A stretch of 64,000 nt of DNA from JAIBJN01 sp963830885 (lineage in GTDB: Bacteria; Actinomycetota; Thermoleophilia; Gaiellales; Gaiellaceae): NCBI GenBank assembly GCA_963830885.1, contig CAWHOA010000025.1:1-64000 (forward strand), read 5' to 3'. Below, in pieces: positions 24,434 through 33,578 of this stretch. The notes under the pieces are model-generated. The model had not been told where the DNA came from. It saw only the letters and a list, made by a program, of their open reading frames with translations, and did no database searches. Position 1 is the first letter of the stretch. Every line of letters begins with the position of its first letter. A program made the position numbers and the translations under genes.

Positions 24434-25353
24434 GACGGAAGGTGACGGTCGTCGGAGCGGGGAACGTCGGCGCGACCGCCGCGCAGGAGATCGCGCGGCG
24501 CGACTACGCGGACGTCGTCCTCGTCGACATCAAGGAGGGCCTCCCGCAGGGGAAGGCGCTCGACCTGAACGAGGCCGCCCCGGTCCTCGGCTACGAGCCC
24601 GCGATCACGGGCTCCAACAGCTACGACGAGACGGCCGGCTCCGACGTCGTGGTCGTGACCGCGGGCCTCCCGCGCAAGCCCGGGATGAGCCGCGACGACC
24701 TGGTGACGACGAACGAGGCGATCGTCGGCTCGGTCACGCGCGAGGCGGTCGAGCGCTCGCCTGACGCGATCCTGATCGTCGTCTCGAACCCGCTCGACGC
24801 CATGTGCCACGTCGCCAAGACCGCGTCCGGCTGGCCCCGGGAGCGCGTCTTCGGCATGGCGGGGATCCTTGACACCGCGCGCTTCAGCGCCTTCATCGCC
24901 TGGGAGACCGGCGCCTCCGGGAAGGACGTCACCGCCATGGTGCTCGGCGGCCACGGCGACCAGATGGTGCCCGTCGTCTCCGCGACGACCGTCGGCGGCG
25001 TCCCGCTCACGAAGCTGGCCTCGGCCGAGGCGATCGAGGCGATGGTCGAGCGCACCCGCAAGGGAGGCGGCGAGGTGGTCGAGCTGCTCGGCACCTCGGC
25101 CTGGTACGCACCGGGCGCGGCGGTCGCGCAGATGGTGGACGCGGTCATGCTCGACCAGAAGCGCGTCCTCCCCTGCACCGCGCTCCTGCAGGGCGAGTAC
25201 GGGATCGACGACCTCTACATGGGCGTCCCGGTCAAGCTGGGCGCGGCCGGCATCGAGGAGATCGTCGAGCTCGACCTCACCGACGCGGAGCAGGCGGCGC
25301 TCTCCGAGTCCGCGGCGGCGGTGCGCGACGTCGTCTCGGTCCTGACGACCTAA
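24430..25353 (+). CDS. mdh: Malate dehydrogenase (LDH-like type)
   Basis: Oxidises malate to oxaloacetate with NAD. The 307-residue product starts at TTG (overlapping the icd stop) with the Rossmann loop VTVVGAGNVGATAAQEIA. The mobile-loop arginines appear in GLPRKPGMSRDDL, the substrate Arg/Asn in VVSNPLDAM and ILDTARF, and the catalytic His in GGHGDQMVP. It belongs to the tetrameric LDH-like MDH group. It forms a two-gene operon with icd. Confidence 0.95.
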   Translation: MRRKVTVVGAGNVGATAAQEIARRDYADVVLVDIKEGLPQGKALDLNEAAPVLGYEPAITGSNSYDETAGSDVVVVTAGLPRKPGMSRDDLVTTNEAIVGSVTREAVERSPDAILIVVSNPLDAMCHVAKTASGWPRERVFGMAGILDTARFSAFIAWETGASGKDVTAMVLGGHGDQMVPVVSATTVGGVPLTKLASAEAIEAMVERTRKGGGEVVELLGTSAWYAPGAAVAQMVDAVMLDQKRVLPCTALLQGEYGIDDLYMGVPVKLGAAGIEEIVELDLTDAEQAALSESAAAVRDVVSVLTT

Positions 25354-25406
25354 GAACCTGTTCTAAGAAGTCACTAAGCCGGCGGCGGAGCGCCGAACGC
25401 CGAGGC

Positions 25407-25412
25407 TACGAT
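25407..25412 (+). promoter_or_regulatory. -10 element TACGAT, likely leaderless PDZ/Lon protease mRNA
   Basis: TACGAT plus six bases (CGCTGG) and then the GTG start at 25419, the same spacing as the other candidate leaderless promoters of the window. Confidence 0.5.
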
Positions 25413-25418
25413 CGCTGG

Positions 25419-26411
25419 GTGCGCCGTCGTCTCGCCATCCTGCTCTCGCTCGTCCTCGTGGTCGTCGTGGCGGGGCTGGCGCTGACCTGGATCCCCTCCG
25501 ACCACTACATCGTCCTCCCCGACCGAGCGCGGCCGACGGACCCGCTCGTCAGCGTGCCCGGCGAGGACATGGGTGAGGGCCGGAGCGGCATCTACATGGT
25601 GGACGTGCGCATCGGCAGAGCCAACCTGCTCGAGCGGATCTACCCGGGCATCCACGAAGGCGCGGCGCTCCTGCCCGAGCAGGTCTTGAACCCCGCGGGC
25701 GTGAGCGACACGCAACGGCGGCGCTCGAGCCTGAACGCCATGTCGCGGTCACAGCTTGTCGCCATCACCGTCGCGCTCGAGGAGCTCGGCCGCGACGTCA
25801 CGGTCTCCCACGCGGGCGTGGAGGTCACGCTCGTCGTCCCGGGCTCCCCGGCGGACGGCGTCCTGCGGGTAGGCGACGTGATCGTCGAGGCGAACGGCGA
25901 GGAGGTCGGGACGACGGACGAGCTCCAGGCGGCGTTCGAGGACATCGCGCCGGGCGAGAGCGTCGAGCTGACCGTCGAGCGCGAGGACAAGCCGACCGAG
26001 CTCGTCGTGGGAACGCGGGCCGCCGAGGACGACCCCGAGCGGGCGGTCATGGGCGTCCAGGTCGAGAACGCCGAAGACTTCGAGTTTCCTCTCGACGTCG
26101 AGATCGACGCGGGCGGCATCGGCGGCCCGTCGGCCGGGCTCGCGTTCGCGCTCGACATCGTCGACGAGCTCGGGGACGAGGACCTCTCGCGCGGGCGAAC
26201 GGTCGTCGCCACCGGGGAGCTCGACCTCGACGGCAACGTCCACGCGATCGGCGGCGTCAAGCAGAAAGCGATCGGCGCGCGCGACGCCGGGGCGGACATC
26301 TTCCTCGTCCCCGACGACAACTTCGAGGAGGCGCGGGACGCCGTCGACGGGCTCCGGGTCGTCGCCGTCTCGACCTTCGACGAGGCACTGGCCGCGCTGC
26401 GCGAAGAGTAG
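25419..26411 (+). CDS. YlbL-like membrane PDZ/Lon (S16) peptidase
   Basis: A 330-residue protein: one N-terminal transmembrane helix (residues 4-23), a PDZ domain (about 128-205; GSPADGVLRVGDVIVEANG), and a Lon-type catalytic domain (about 210-325) with Ser238 in GGPSAGLAFAL and Lys281 in GGVKQKAIGA forming the Ser-Lys dyad. There is no AAA+ module. In Bacillus the YlbL homologue degrades the SOS division inhibitor YneA; whether this one does is unknown. Confidence 0.92.
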   Translation: MRRRLAILLSLVLVVVVAGLALTWIPSDHYIVLPDRARPTDPLVSVPGEDMGEGRSGIYMVDVRIGRANLLERIYPGIHEGAALLPEQVLNPAGVSDTQRRRSSLNAMSRSQLVAITVALEELGRDVTVSHAGVEVTLVVPGSPADGVLRVGDVIVEANGEEVGTTDELQAAFEDIAPGESVELTVEREDKPTELVVGTRAAEDDPERAVMGVQVENAEDFEFPLDVEIDAGGIGGPSAGLAFALDIVDELGDEDLSRGRTVVATGELDLDGNVHAIGGVKQKAIGARDAGADIFLVPDDNFEEARDAVDGLRVVAVSTFDEALAALREE

Positions 26412-26522
26412 TTTGCCGACGGGACAACGCACCGCCGGAACCCTGCGGAATTTGCGTGTTTTTCGTCGCGGCAACGCTTAACCCGGAGAGGTCCGGCCCG
26501 TAAGATGGACGGCCCTGGGCGT

Positions 26523-26699
26523 ATGGCGAAACGGCAGCAAATCACCTGCAAAGACTGCTATTTTCGCCAGGCTGCGCTCTGCGCTCTGACGGACGGGCCC
26601 TGCCCGACGTTCAGGACGGCCAAGACGGCCAGGCTCGAGCCTCCAGCCCAGCCGCCGCTCGTCGCGCGGCCCCAGGTCCGCGCACACGCCGCCGCCTGA
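26523..26699 (+). CDS. Small cysteine-rich protein (58 aa)
   Basis: From ATG 26523 the product starts MAKRQQITCKDCYFRQAALC and includes four cysteines in the pattern CxxC-x7-C-x6-C, a likely zinc or Fe-S site, then a basic/Pro-rich tail. An upstream ATG at 26505 overlaps a TAAGAT -10-like hexamer (26501-26506), so I prefer 26523. Family not recognised. Confidence 0.6.
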   Translation: MAKRQQITCKDCYFRQAALCALTDGPCPTFRTAKTARLEPPAQPPLVARPQVRAHAAA

Positions 26700-26700
26700 C

Positions 26701-26719
26701 AGGAGGGCTTGGCCCTCCT
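26701..26719. terminator. Bidirectional hairpin AGGAGGG/CCCTCCT
   Basis: AGGAGGG (26701-26707) and CCCTCCT (26713-26719) around loop CTTGG. It lies between convergent genes; the TAG stop of the minus-strand gene overlaps its right arm. It is the minimal form of the repeat arm seen at 18631, 35092, 39308 and 58212. Confidence 0.75.
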
Positions 26720-27350
26720 AAGTCAGGTCTCGGATCGAGTCGAGGTCCGAGTCCTTCGCCGCCCACTCCCGCGTCCGCGGATCGAGCTCCATGGCGCGGG
26801 ACAGGTGCGCGACCGCTTCGTCCCGGCGACCGGCGAGGGCCTCGCAGCAGGCGAGGTTGTAGAGGACGTTCGGGTTGTCCGGGTGCGCCGCCAGGGCGCG
26901 TTCGAGGATGACCGTGGCCGCGTCGAAGTCCTTCGCGTCGTAGAACGGCCGGGCCTCCAGCCACGACTCCCAGGGCGACGGGGCGAATGCCTTCCCGACG
27001 GTGCCGCCGACGACGAGGATGGTCGTGTCCGGCTCGGCGGCCGTCGCGCTGCGGCGGGTGGCCGGGTCGCGCACGAAGACGAGCGTGCCGGCGGGCGCGT
27101 CGAGTTCCTCCCCGGCGACTCTGAACGTCGCGCGGCCCGCGAGCACGACGTAGAGCTCCTCGTGCCTGCCCGCGCCGGCGCCGAGCTCGTCGTGCTCCTC
27201 GATCACGTGCCCGCCCGCCTCGCGCGATCCGTAGGCGTTGACCCCGAACGCATCGATTCCGAGCGGGATCCGCACGGGGATCGTGTCGAACGCCCCGGTC
27301 AGGCGGTCGAGCTCGTCGAGGTGGGCGGTCTCGAAGGGAGGCCGGCTCAC
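26718..27350 (-). CDS. Cupin-TPR protein
   Basis: 210 residues from a GTG that overlaps the aminotransferase stop. Residues about 25-110 form a cupin barrel (HEELYVVLAGRATFRVAGEELDAPAGTLVFVRD). From about 130 there are TPR-like helices (ARPFYDAKDFDAATVILERALAAHPDNPNVLYNLACCEALAGRRDEAVAHL). The combination suggests a sensor or scaffold rather than an enzyme. It is co-translated with the aminotransferase. Confidence 0.75.
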   Translation of the reverse strand: MSRPPFETAHLDELDRLTGAFDTIPVRIPLGIDAFGVNAYGSREAGGHVIEEHDELGAGAGRHEELYVVLAGRATFRVAGEELDAPAGTLVFVRDPATRRSATAAEPDTTILVVGGTVGKAFAPSPWESWLEARPFYDAKDFDAATVILERALAAHPDNPNVLYNLACCEALAGRRDEAVAHLSRAMELDPRTREWAAKDSDLDSIRDLT

Positions 27351-28447
27351 GCAGCGACCACGAGCGCGTCGCGCACCAGCCGCCCGAGCCGCGCAATGCC
27401 CTCGTCGATCGCCTCGGGGCGCTCGTAGGAGAACGCGAGGCGCATGGACGACTCGCCGCCTCCGTGGAAGAAGAAGTCGGGCCCCTTGATGAAGGCGACG
27501 CCGGCCTCGTCGGCCTGGGCGAGGAGGCTCTCCGCGCTCAGCCCGTCCGGGAGGTCGACCCAGAGGAAGTAGCCGCCGTCTGGCTCGTTCCAGCTCGTCC
27601 CCTCTGGCAGCTCGCGCGCGAGCGCGTTGGTCATCGCGTCGCGCCGCTCGTGCAGCGCCTCCTGGATCGACTCGACGTTCGGGTCGAAGAGCCCGCGTGA
27701 GACGAACTCGTGCAGCGTGGCCTCGACGAACATCACGGGCGAGACGTAGTTCTCGAACACGAGCGCCTGCATCGCGCCCATCAGCTCCTCCGGGAGGATG
27801 GCGAAGCCGACACGAATGCCGGGGGCGACCGTCTTCGAGAACGAGGACATGAACATGACCCCGTCGCCGCCGCCGAGCTCGAAGAGGCGCGGTAGGCCCT
27901 CGCCGCCGAAGCGGAGGAGGCCGTACGGGTCGTCCTCGAGGATGGTCGCGCCGTGCGTCCGCGCCAGCTCGACGAGGCGGTGGCGGTTCGGCTCCGAGAG
28001 CGTGCGGCCGCTCGGGTTCTGGAAGGTCGGGATCGTGTAGATCAGGCTCGGCCCCGAGGTGGCGGAGAGCGAGTGCTCGAGCACGTCGAGGTCGAGCCCG
28101 TCCTCGGTGAGCGGGATCGACTCGACCTCCGCGCCCAGGCGGCGCAGGATCAGCAGCGAGCGGTCGTAGCAGGGGGCCTCGACGAAGAACTTCGCGCCGG
28201 CCGCCACGTGGTGGCGCGCGATGAAGGCGAAGGCCTGAAGCGAGCCGTTGGTGATCATCACGCGCGCGACGTCGACGTCGTGGCGGTCGGCGATCCACTG
28301 GCGCAGCGGCTGGTAGCCGAGCGGCGGCCCGTAGTTCAGTGCCGCGGCGCCGTCGCGCGCGAGCGCGGCCTTGGCGCAGTCGCCGAAGTCGTCGACCGGA
28401 AGGAGATCGGGGCCCGGAATGCCCCGTGCGAAGGAGATCACGCTCAC
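27347..28447 (-). CDS. PLP-dependent aminotransferase, fold type I (2-aminoadipate/MocR-catalytic type)
   Basis: A 366-residue class I/II aminotransferase without a GntR DNA-binding domain. The PLP lysine lies in SSFSKTVAPGIRVGF, with Asn/Asp contacts in IPTFQNPSGRTL and LEDDPYGLLRF, and the C-terminal Arg in SSMRLAFSYERP. It resembles LysN-like multi-substrate aminotransferases (aminoadipate, valine, aromatic acids); the substrate cannot be set. It is the first gene of a two-gene operon with the cupin-TPR gene. Confidence 0.88.
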   Translation of the reverse strand: MSVISFARGIPGPDLLPVDDFGDCAKAALARDGAAALNYGPPLGYQPLRQWIADRHDVDVARVMITNGSLQAFAFIARHHVAAGAKFFVEAPCYDRSLLILRRLGAEVESIPLTEDGLDLDVLEHSLSATSGPSLIYTIPTFQNPSGRTLSEPNRHRLVELARTHGATILEDDPYGLLRFGGEGLPRLFELGGGDGVMFMSSFSKTVAPGIRVGFAILPEELMGAMQALVFENYVSPVMFVEATLHEFVSRGLFDPNVESIQEALHERRDAMTNALARELPEGTSWNEPDGGYFLWVDLPDGLSAESLLAQADEAGVAFIKGPDFFFHGGGESSMRLAFSYERPEAIDEGIARLGRLVRDALVVAA

Positions 28448-28563
28448 GGGACGAGTCTACTGACGGCCGCGGGCGACGAGCCAACCGAACCGATCGGAGC
28501 TAGACTCGGCACCAGCATCAGCCCGCTTGCCGGGCGCGGGCCCTTGCGGAAAGGAGGCTGCTC

Positions 28564-30135
28564 ATGAGCAGCACGAGAAGTCGCTTCCGCGCCCTCGCCC
28601 CACTCGCCCTACTCGCCGTCGCGCTGACGGCCGTAGGCGCAGGGGCGACTCCGCAGGTCGCGTCTCCACCCGTGGAGGTCTCGACCACGAATCCGTTCGC
28701 GGCGTGCCCGCCCGACGGAGCCGGGATCAACTTCCCCGGCAGCGAGGTGGAGCCCTGGATCGAGGTCAATCCGACCAATTCGGCCAATAGGATCGTCGTC
28801 TATCAGCAGGATCGCTACTCGAACGGCGGCTCGAAGGGGACGGTCGCCGCGGTTACGTTCAACAGTGGCGCGACCTGGGCGCAGATAGCCGTTCCGACGG
28901 AGACAACGTGCACTGGAGGCCCGTTCCAGCGCGCGTCCGATCCGTGGGTGACGTTCGGGCCGGACGGCACGGCCCACTCGATGAGCCTTGTCACCGACCC
29001 GGACCTGCCGACCGGCGGCTTCGGGGACAACGGCATGGTCTACAGCCGCTCGACGGACGGCGGCCTCACCTGGGATGACCCGATCCTGCTCGTCACCGAG
29101 ACCGACCCGCGCTTCCTGCACGACAAGAACTCCATGACGGCCGACCCGAACGATGCGGACTTCGTCTATGCCGTCTGGGATCGCGTCCAGCAGGCGGGCC
29201 GCGCGGTCGTCGCACCCGAGAACCCGATCGGCGCCGGCTTCAAGGGCCCGATCTACTTCACCCGCACGACGAACGGCGGCGACTCGTGGGAGCCCGCCCG
29301 CAAGATCTACGAGACCGGCGCGAACAAGCAGACGATCGGAAACCAGATCGTCGTTCGGCCGCAGGGCGAGCTTTACGACTTCTTCGGCGACATCGTCAAC
29401 CGGTCGCGCCGCCGCGACGGCCTCGGGCCGATCTTCGTCTCCTTCATCGTCTCCCAGGATCGGGGAGAGACATGGAGCATGCCGACCCGCATCGACGACC
29501 AGCTGCCCATGAGCCTCTTCCGCGCGAGCAGCACGGTCGACCTCGAGCCGGCTGTCTGCCCGAACCTCGCCCAGACCGGGGCCTGCCCGATCCGCGGCGG
29601 CGACTTCATCCCGGATGTGGCGGTCGACCCGGCCAACGGGAAGCTGTACGCGGTGTGGATGGACGCCCGCTTCAGCTTCTTCCAGACCGGCGCCTTCCGG
29701 TGGGACAGCATCGCGTACAGCCAGTCGACCGACGGCGGGCAGACGTGGTCGCCGGCCATCCAGGTCAACGCGACTCCGCCCGGGAGCAATCAGAACTCCC
29801 AGGCGTTCACGCCTTCGGTCGCGGTCGGAAGTGACGGGACGGTCACGGTGACCTACTACGACTTCCGCAACAACACGCCCTCGCCGGCGACGCTCGACAC
29901 GACGCACTGGGCCTCGCACTGCCATCCCGCGTCGGAGAACTGCGCCAACCCGGCAAGTTGGAACGAGGAGACCCAGGTCTCGCCGACCTTCAACATCCGC
30001 GAGGCGCCGTTCGCACGCGGCTACTTCCTCGGCGACTACATGGGGCTCGACTACGGAGGAGGATTTGCCACCGCCTGGGGATCGACCCTCGGGGGCGGTC
30101 CTTCGAGCATCTTCTCCAACACCTTGACCCCGTAG
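28564..30135 (+). CDS. Secreted sialidase-like (Asp-box/BNR) protein
   Basis: A 523-residue exported protein: n-region MSSTRSRFR, hydrophobic stretch ALAPLALLAVALTAVGAGA with a probable cleavage site near residue 29. Asp-box repeats are evident (STDGGLTWDD, TTNGGDSWEP, SQDRGETWSM, STDGGQTWSP), marking a six-bladed propeller of the sialidase superfamily. The full catalytic triad of sialidases is not clear, so enzymatic activity is uncertain. AAAGGAGG lies seven bases before the ATG, and a TAGACT -10-like hexamer lies at 28501. Confidence 0.85.
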   Translation: MSSTRSRFRALAPLALLAVALTAVGAGATPQVASPPVEVSTTNPFAACPPDGAGINFPGSEVEPWIEVNPTNSANRIVVYQQDRYSNGGSKGTVAAVTFNSGATWAQIAVPTETTCTGGPFQRASDPWVTFGPDGTAHSMSLVTDPDLPTGGFGDNGMVYSRSTDGGLTWDDPILLVTETDPRFLHDKNSMTADPNDADFVYAVWDRVQQAGRAVVAPENPIGAGFKGPIYFTRTTNGGDSWEPARKIYETGANKQTIGNQIVVRPQGELYDFFGDIVNRSRRRDGLGPIFVSFIVSQDRGETWSMPTRIDDQLPMSLFRASSTVDLEPAVCPNLAQTGACPIRGGDFIPDVAVDPANGKLYAVWMDARFSFFQTGAFRWDSIAYSQSTDGGQTWSPAIQVNATPPGSNQNSQAFTPSVAVGSDGTVTVTYYDFRNNTPSPATLDTTHWASHCHPASENCANPASWNEETQVSPTFNIREAPFARGYFLGDYMGLDYGGGFATAWGSTLGGGPSSIFSNTLTP

Positions 30136-30147
30136 ATGACTTCCGAC

Positions 30148-30175
30148 GCCCGGGCGCTCTTCGGGGCGCCCGGGC
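30148..30175 (+). terminator. Hairpin terminator between convergent genes
   Basis: GCCCGGGCGC (30148-30157) pairs perfectly with GCGCCCGGGC (30166-30175) around an eight-base loop, between the Asp-box gene and sucD. Confidence 0.8.
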
Positions 30176-30184
30176 GCCCCTGCC

Positions 30185-31063
30185 TCAGGCGGCGGAGCCG
30201 GCGACCTCGGCCGCCAGCCGGGCGACCTCGGTCGGGTTCGTTCCGACCCGGACTCCCTTCGCCTCGAGCGCGGCCTTCTTGGCCCGCGCCGTGCCGGCGC
30301 TTCCGGAGATGATCGCCCCGGCGTGGCCCATCGTCTTGCCGGGCGGCGCGGTGAAGCCGGCGATGTAGGCGACGACCGGCTTCGTCATCTCGGCGCCGAT
30401 GAACGCGGCGGCCTTCTCCTCTTCCGCGCCGCCGATCTCGCCGACCATGACGACGATCTCGGTCTCGGGATCGGCGTTGAAGCGCGTGAGGACGTCGATG
30501 AACGACGACCCGACGACGGGGTCGCCGCCGATGCCCACGATCGTGGACTGGCCGACGCCCTGCTGGGTCAGCTCGTGCCCGATCTGGTACGTGAGCGTGC
30601 CGGATCGGGAGACGAGACCGATGGGCCCCTCGCTGAAGATCTCGGCGGGGATGATCCCGACGTTCGCCTTGCCCGGCGAGAGGACGCCCGGGCAGTTGGG
30701 CCCGATGAGCGTGACCCCGCGCGGGCGCACGTAGTTGTAGACGCGGAGCATGTCGTGCGCCGGGATCCCCTCGGTGATGCAGATCACCGTCTCGATCCCC
30801 GCGTCGACGGCCTCGTAGATCGCGTCGGCGGCGAAGCGCGCGGGGACGAAGACCATCGCCGTGTTCGGCTCCCTCTCGGCGACGGCGTCCGCGACCGTGT
30901 CGAAGACCGGAATCCCCTCGACGCTCTCACCGCCCTTGCCCGGCGTGACGCCGGCGACGACGTTCGTGCCGTAGCGGAGGTTGCGGGTCGCATGGAAGGA
31001 GCCCTCGCGCCCGGTGATGCCCTGGACGACCAGGCGCGTGTCGCGGTCGACGATGATGGCCAC
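30185..31063 (-). CDS. sucD: Succinyl-CoA synthetase alpha subunit
   Basis: The CoA-binding and phospho-histidine subunit. The 292-residue product starts at GTG with AIIVDRDTRLVVQGITGREGSFH, has the CoA-binding region and LIGPNCPGVLSPGKANVGIIP, and the active-site histidine in KTMGHAGAIISGSAGTA. Its start overlaps the stop of a methyltransferase gene inserted between sucC and sucD. Confidence 0.96.
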   Translation of the reverse strand: MAIIVDRDTRLVVQGITGREGSFHATRNLRYGTNVVAGVTPGKGGESVEGIPVFDTVADAVAEREPNTAMVFVPARFAADAIYEAVDAGIETVICITEGIPAHDMLRVYNYVRPRGVTLIGPNCPGVLSPGKANVGIIPAEIFSEGPIGLVSRSGTLTYQIGHELTQQGVGQSTIVGIGGDPVVGSSFIDVLTRFNADPETEIVVMVGEIGGAEEEKAAAFIGAEMTKPVVAYIAGFTAPPGKTMGHAGAIISGSAGTARAKKAALEAKGVRVGTNPTEVARLAAEVAGSAA

Positions 31064-31704
31064 TAGCGCCGCGCCCCTTTCAGCGCAATGCGGTCGAGCG
31101 TGATCCAATCGTCCTCGATCCGGTCGGCGAGGAGCGCGCGCACCTTGTCGGCGTCCGCGCCACTGCAGGCGGATCGCTCGAGCCAGTGGCCGACGTGCAA
31201 GGACTTGTCGACGCGCCGGGTCTCCTCGACGACCAGGCCCGCGCTCTCGAAGAGGGCCCGCCACTCCTCCTCCGTGTAGTTACGGACGTGGGAAGGGTCG
31301 CGCAGAAGGTCGGCCTCCTCGGCCGCCTCGCCCATGTAGAGGTTGTCGACGACGAGCACGCGATCGGCAGCGACCCGCGCCATCTCCCGCATGCCGGCCG
31401 CGACGTCCGCGAAGTGGTGCACGCCGACGCGGCAGGCGACGACGTCGAAGCTTCTGTCAGCGAAGGGCAGGTCTTCGGCGAAAGCCTGCACGTCCGCCTG
31501 CATCCCGGGCGCGGGGTCGACAGTCACAACCTCGAGCCCCGCCTCTCGGAGCCGTCGAGCGACATGGCCGCCGCCGGAGGCGACGTCGAGTCCCGTGCGG
31601 GCGCCGCTGGCCCATTCGACCAGGAGATCGAGGTCGGCGCCCTCGCGGTGGGCCTCGCTCTCGCGGTAGGCGTCCGCGCGATCGTCCCAGACGTTCGCGC
31701 TCAC
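31063..31704 (-). CDS. Class I SAM-dependent methyltransferase
   Basis: A 213-residue methyltransferase with motif I LDVASGGGHVARRL, the acidic motif II VVTVDPAPGM and motif IV FDVVACRVGVHHF. Its end (AFESAGL-type) fits the UbiE/COQ5-like small-molecule group. The start GTG overlaps the sucC stop (GTGA) and its stop touches the sucD start, so it is tightly embedded in the sucCD operon. Substrate unknown. Confidence 0.88.
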   Translation of the reverse strand: MSANVWDDRADAYRESEAHREGADLDLLVEWASGARTGLDVASGGGHVARRLREAGLEVVTVDPAPGMQADVQAFAEDLPFADRSFDVVACRVGVHHFADVAAGMREMARVAADRVLVVDNLYMGEAAEEADLLRDPSHVRNYTEEEWRALFESAGLVVEETRRVDKSLHVGHWLERSACSGADADKVRALLADRIEDDWITLDRIALKGARR

Positions 31705-32840
31705 TTGAGCGACACCACCTTCTCGGCCGCCGAGAGCATGGTCTCCTCGACGTAGACGTTCGCCGGGGCCGCCTCGGTGAGCAGGCGCCGGCCCTCCTCG
31801 GCGTTCGTCCCGTCGAGCCGGACGACGATCGGGTCCTCGATGGCCATCTGGCCGAGCGCGGCCAGGATCCCGCGCGCCACCTCGTCGCAGCGCGTGATCC
31901 CGCCGAAGATGTTGAAGAGGATCGCCTCGACCTGGTCGTCCGACGTGATCACCTCGAGCGCGTCGACGACCCCCTGGGCGTCGCCGCCGCCGCCCAGGTC
32001 GCAGAAGTTCGCCGGCCGCCCGCCGACCTGGTCGATGACGTCGAGCGTGGCCATGACGAGCCCGGCGCCGTTCCCGAGGATGCCGATCTCGCCGTCGAGC
32101 TTCACATAGGTGACGCCCTTCTCGCGCGCGAGGCGCTCGCGGGGATCGGCCGCCTCGACGTCGCGCATCTCGGCCACGTCCGGGTGCCGGTAGAGCGCGT
32201 TGTCGTCCACCGTGAACTTCGAGTCGAGCGCCTTGACCTCGCCGTCCGGCGTGACGATCAGCGGGTTGACCTCGCAGAGCATCGCGTCGAAGCCGACGAA
32301 CGCGCCGTAGAGCTTCTCGACGATGGCGGCGACCTGCTTCTGCTCACCGGGGTCGTCGATGCCGGCTCCGTAGACGAGCCGCCGGGCCTGCCAGGGCTGG
32401 AAGCCCTCCAGCGGGTCGACGTGGAGGCGCACGAGGGCCTCCGGATTCGTCTCGGCGACTTCCTCGATGTCGATGCCGCCCTGCGTGGTGAACATGAACA
32501 GCGGCTTCTTCTCGCCCCGGTCGAAGGTGATCGAGAGGTAGTACTCCCTTGCGATATCGGACGCCCTCTCGATCCAGAGCCGGCGGACGACGTGCCCGCG
32601 GATGTCCAGGCCGAGGATCGCGGTCGCGTGCGCCTCGGCCTCCTCCGGCGTGTCCGCGAGCTTGATGCCGCCGGCCTTCCCGCGGCCGCCGACGAGCACC
32701 TGCGCCTTGACGACGACCGGGCCGCCGAGCTCCTCGGCGGCGGCGCGAGCCTCCTCGGGAGTCGTCGCCACACGCCCCTCCGACACAGGAATGCCGGCGC
32801 GCGCGAACAGCTCCTTTCCCTGGTGTTCGTAGAGATCCAC
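31701..32840 (-). CDS. sucC: Succinyl-CoA synthetase beta subunit (ADP-forming type)
   Basis: A 379-residue ATP-grasp subunit starting at GTG with MDLYEHQGKELFARAGIPV. Markers include VVKAQVLVGGRGKAGGIKLA, the metal/phosphate region FCDLGGGGDAQGV and the C-terminal GGITRCDEVARGI. Works with SucD to make succinate and NTP from succinyl-CoA, which the methylmalonyl-CoA mutase in this window would also feed. Confidence 0.96.
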   Translation of the reverse strand: MDLYEHQGKELFARAGIPVSEGRVATTPEEARAAAEELGGPVVVKAQVLVGGRGKAGGIKLADTPEEAEAHATAILGLDIRGHVVRRLWIERASDIAREYYLSITFDRGEKKPLFMFTTQGGIDIEEVAETNPEALVRLHVDPLEGFQPWQARRLVYGAGIDDPGEQKQVAAIVEKLYGAFVGFDAMLCEVNPLIVTPDGEVKALDSKFTVDDNALYRHPDVAEMRDVEAADPRERLAREKGVTYVKLDGEIGILGNGAGLVMATLDVIDQVGGRPANFCDLGGGGDAQGVVDALEVITSDDQVEAILFNIFGGITRCDEVARGILAALGQMAIEDPIVVRLDGTNAEEGRRLLTEAAPANVYVEETMLSAAEKVVSLK

Positions 32841-32944
32841 GGCCGGGCGCGAGTCTATCCAAGCGGGAGCCGAAAACCGGCAATCACTCGTTCGGACGAT
32901 CAGGCGTGCTCCCGAACGGGCGATGCTGGCGGGGGGAATCCTCT

Positions 32945-33493
32945 GTGAGACTCGCTCAGACGCTAGTCAAGGCCGCAGTGATCATGGCCATCATCGCCGC
33001 CACGCTCGGAGGCGCGGTGGCGCTCGGCAGCACGCTCTTCGACCCCCCGCCCAGGGACGCCGCCGACTTCGCCGCCCGCATCGAGGCCGGAAGCAGGCAC
33101 GCGCCTCCGCCGGAGGCGCGCACCGCGGCCGAGCGGCGCTACGTCCTCGCGGTCGGCGAGCTCTGCGCTGAGCGGAACGAACAAGTCCGCGACCTCGAGC
33201 GCGAGGTCTCAGCCGCCGACGAGGTCGGCAAGGCCCGCGGTTGGCGTCGGATCGAGGCCGAGCACGCCGAGGACTTCGAGGCGCTCAAAGCCCCGAAGCG
33301 CTTCCGCTCGACGGCGGAGCGGATGACGACACTCGACCTCGCGATGCTCGATCTCACCGATGAGGCCCTCGAGGCCCGCCGCGTGGGCGACCGGGAGCTC
33401 TTCGAGGCGAAGCTCGCCGCCGCCGAGCTGCTCGACGCGCGCTACGACGAGGCCGCGAGCGCCCTGGGCGTCCCGGTCTGCGCCGCCGCCTGA
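32945..33493 (+). CDS. Hypothetical exported/anchored helical protein
   Basis: 182 residues from a GTG preceded by GGCGGGGGGAA. One hydrophobic segment near the N-terminus (VKAAVIMAIIAATLGGAVALG) is followed by a soluble part rich in Glu, Ala and Arg helices with two cysteines (GELCAERN and the end PVCAAA). The frame stays open upstream to 32906, but that would place charged residues before the segment without a ribosome site. Family not recognised. Confidence 0.65.
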   Translation: MRLAQTLVKAAVIMAIIAATLGGAVALGSTLFDPPPRDAADFAARIEAGSRHAPPPEARTAAERRYVLAVGELCAERNEQVRDLEREVSAADEVGKARGWRRIEAEHAEDFEALKAPKRFRSTAERMTTLDLAMLDLTDEALEARRVGDRELFEAKLAAAELLDARYDEAASALGVPVCAAA

Positions 33494-33578
33494 CCGGTCT
33501 CGCGGTGTTCGCACCCGGGCCTTTCGGGTATAGACCCGACGTTGTAGCGTTCCGGCGACCCCTCAGAGGAGGAAGCAG

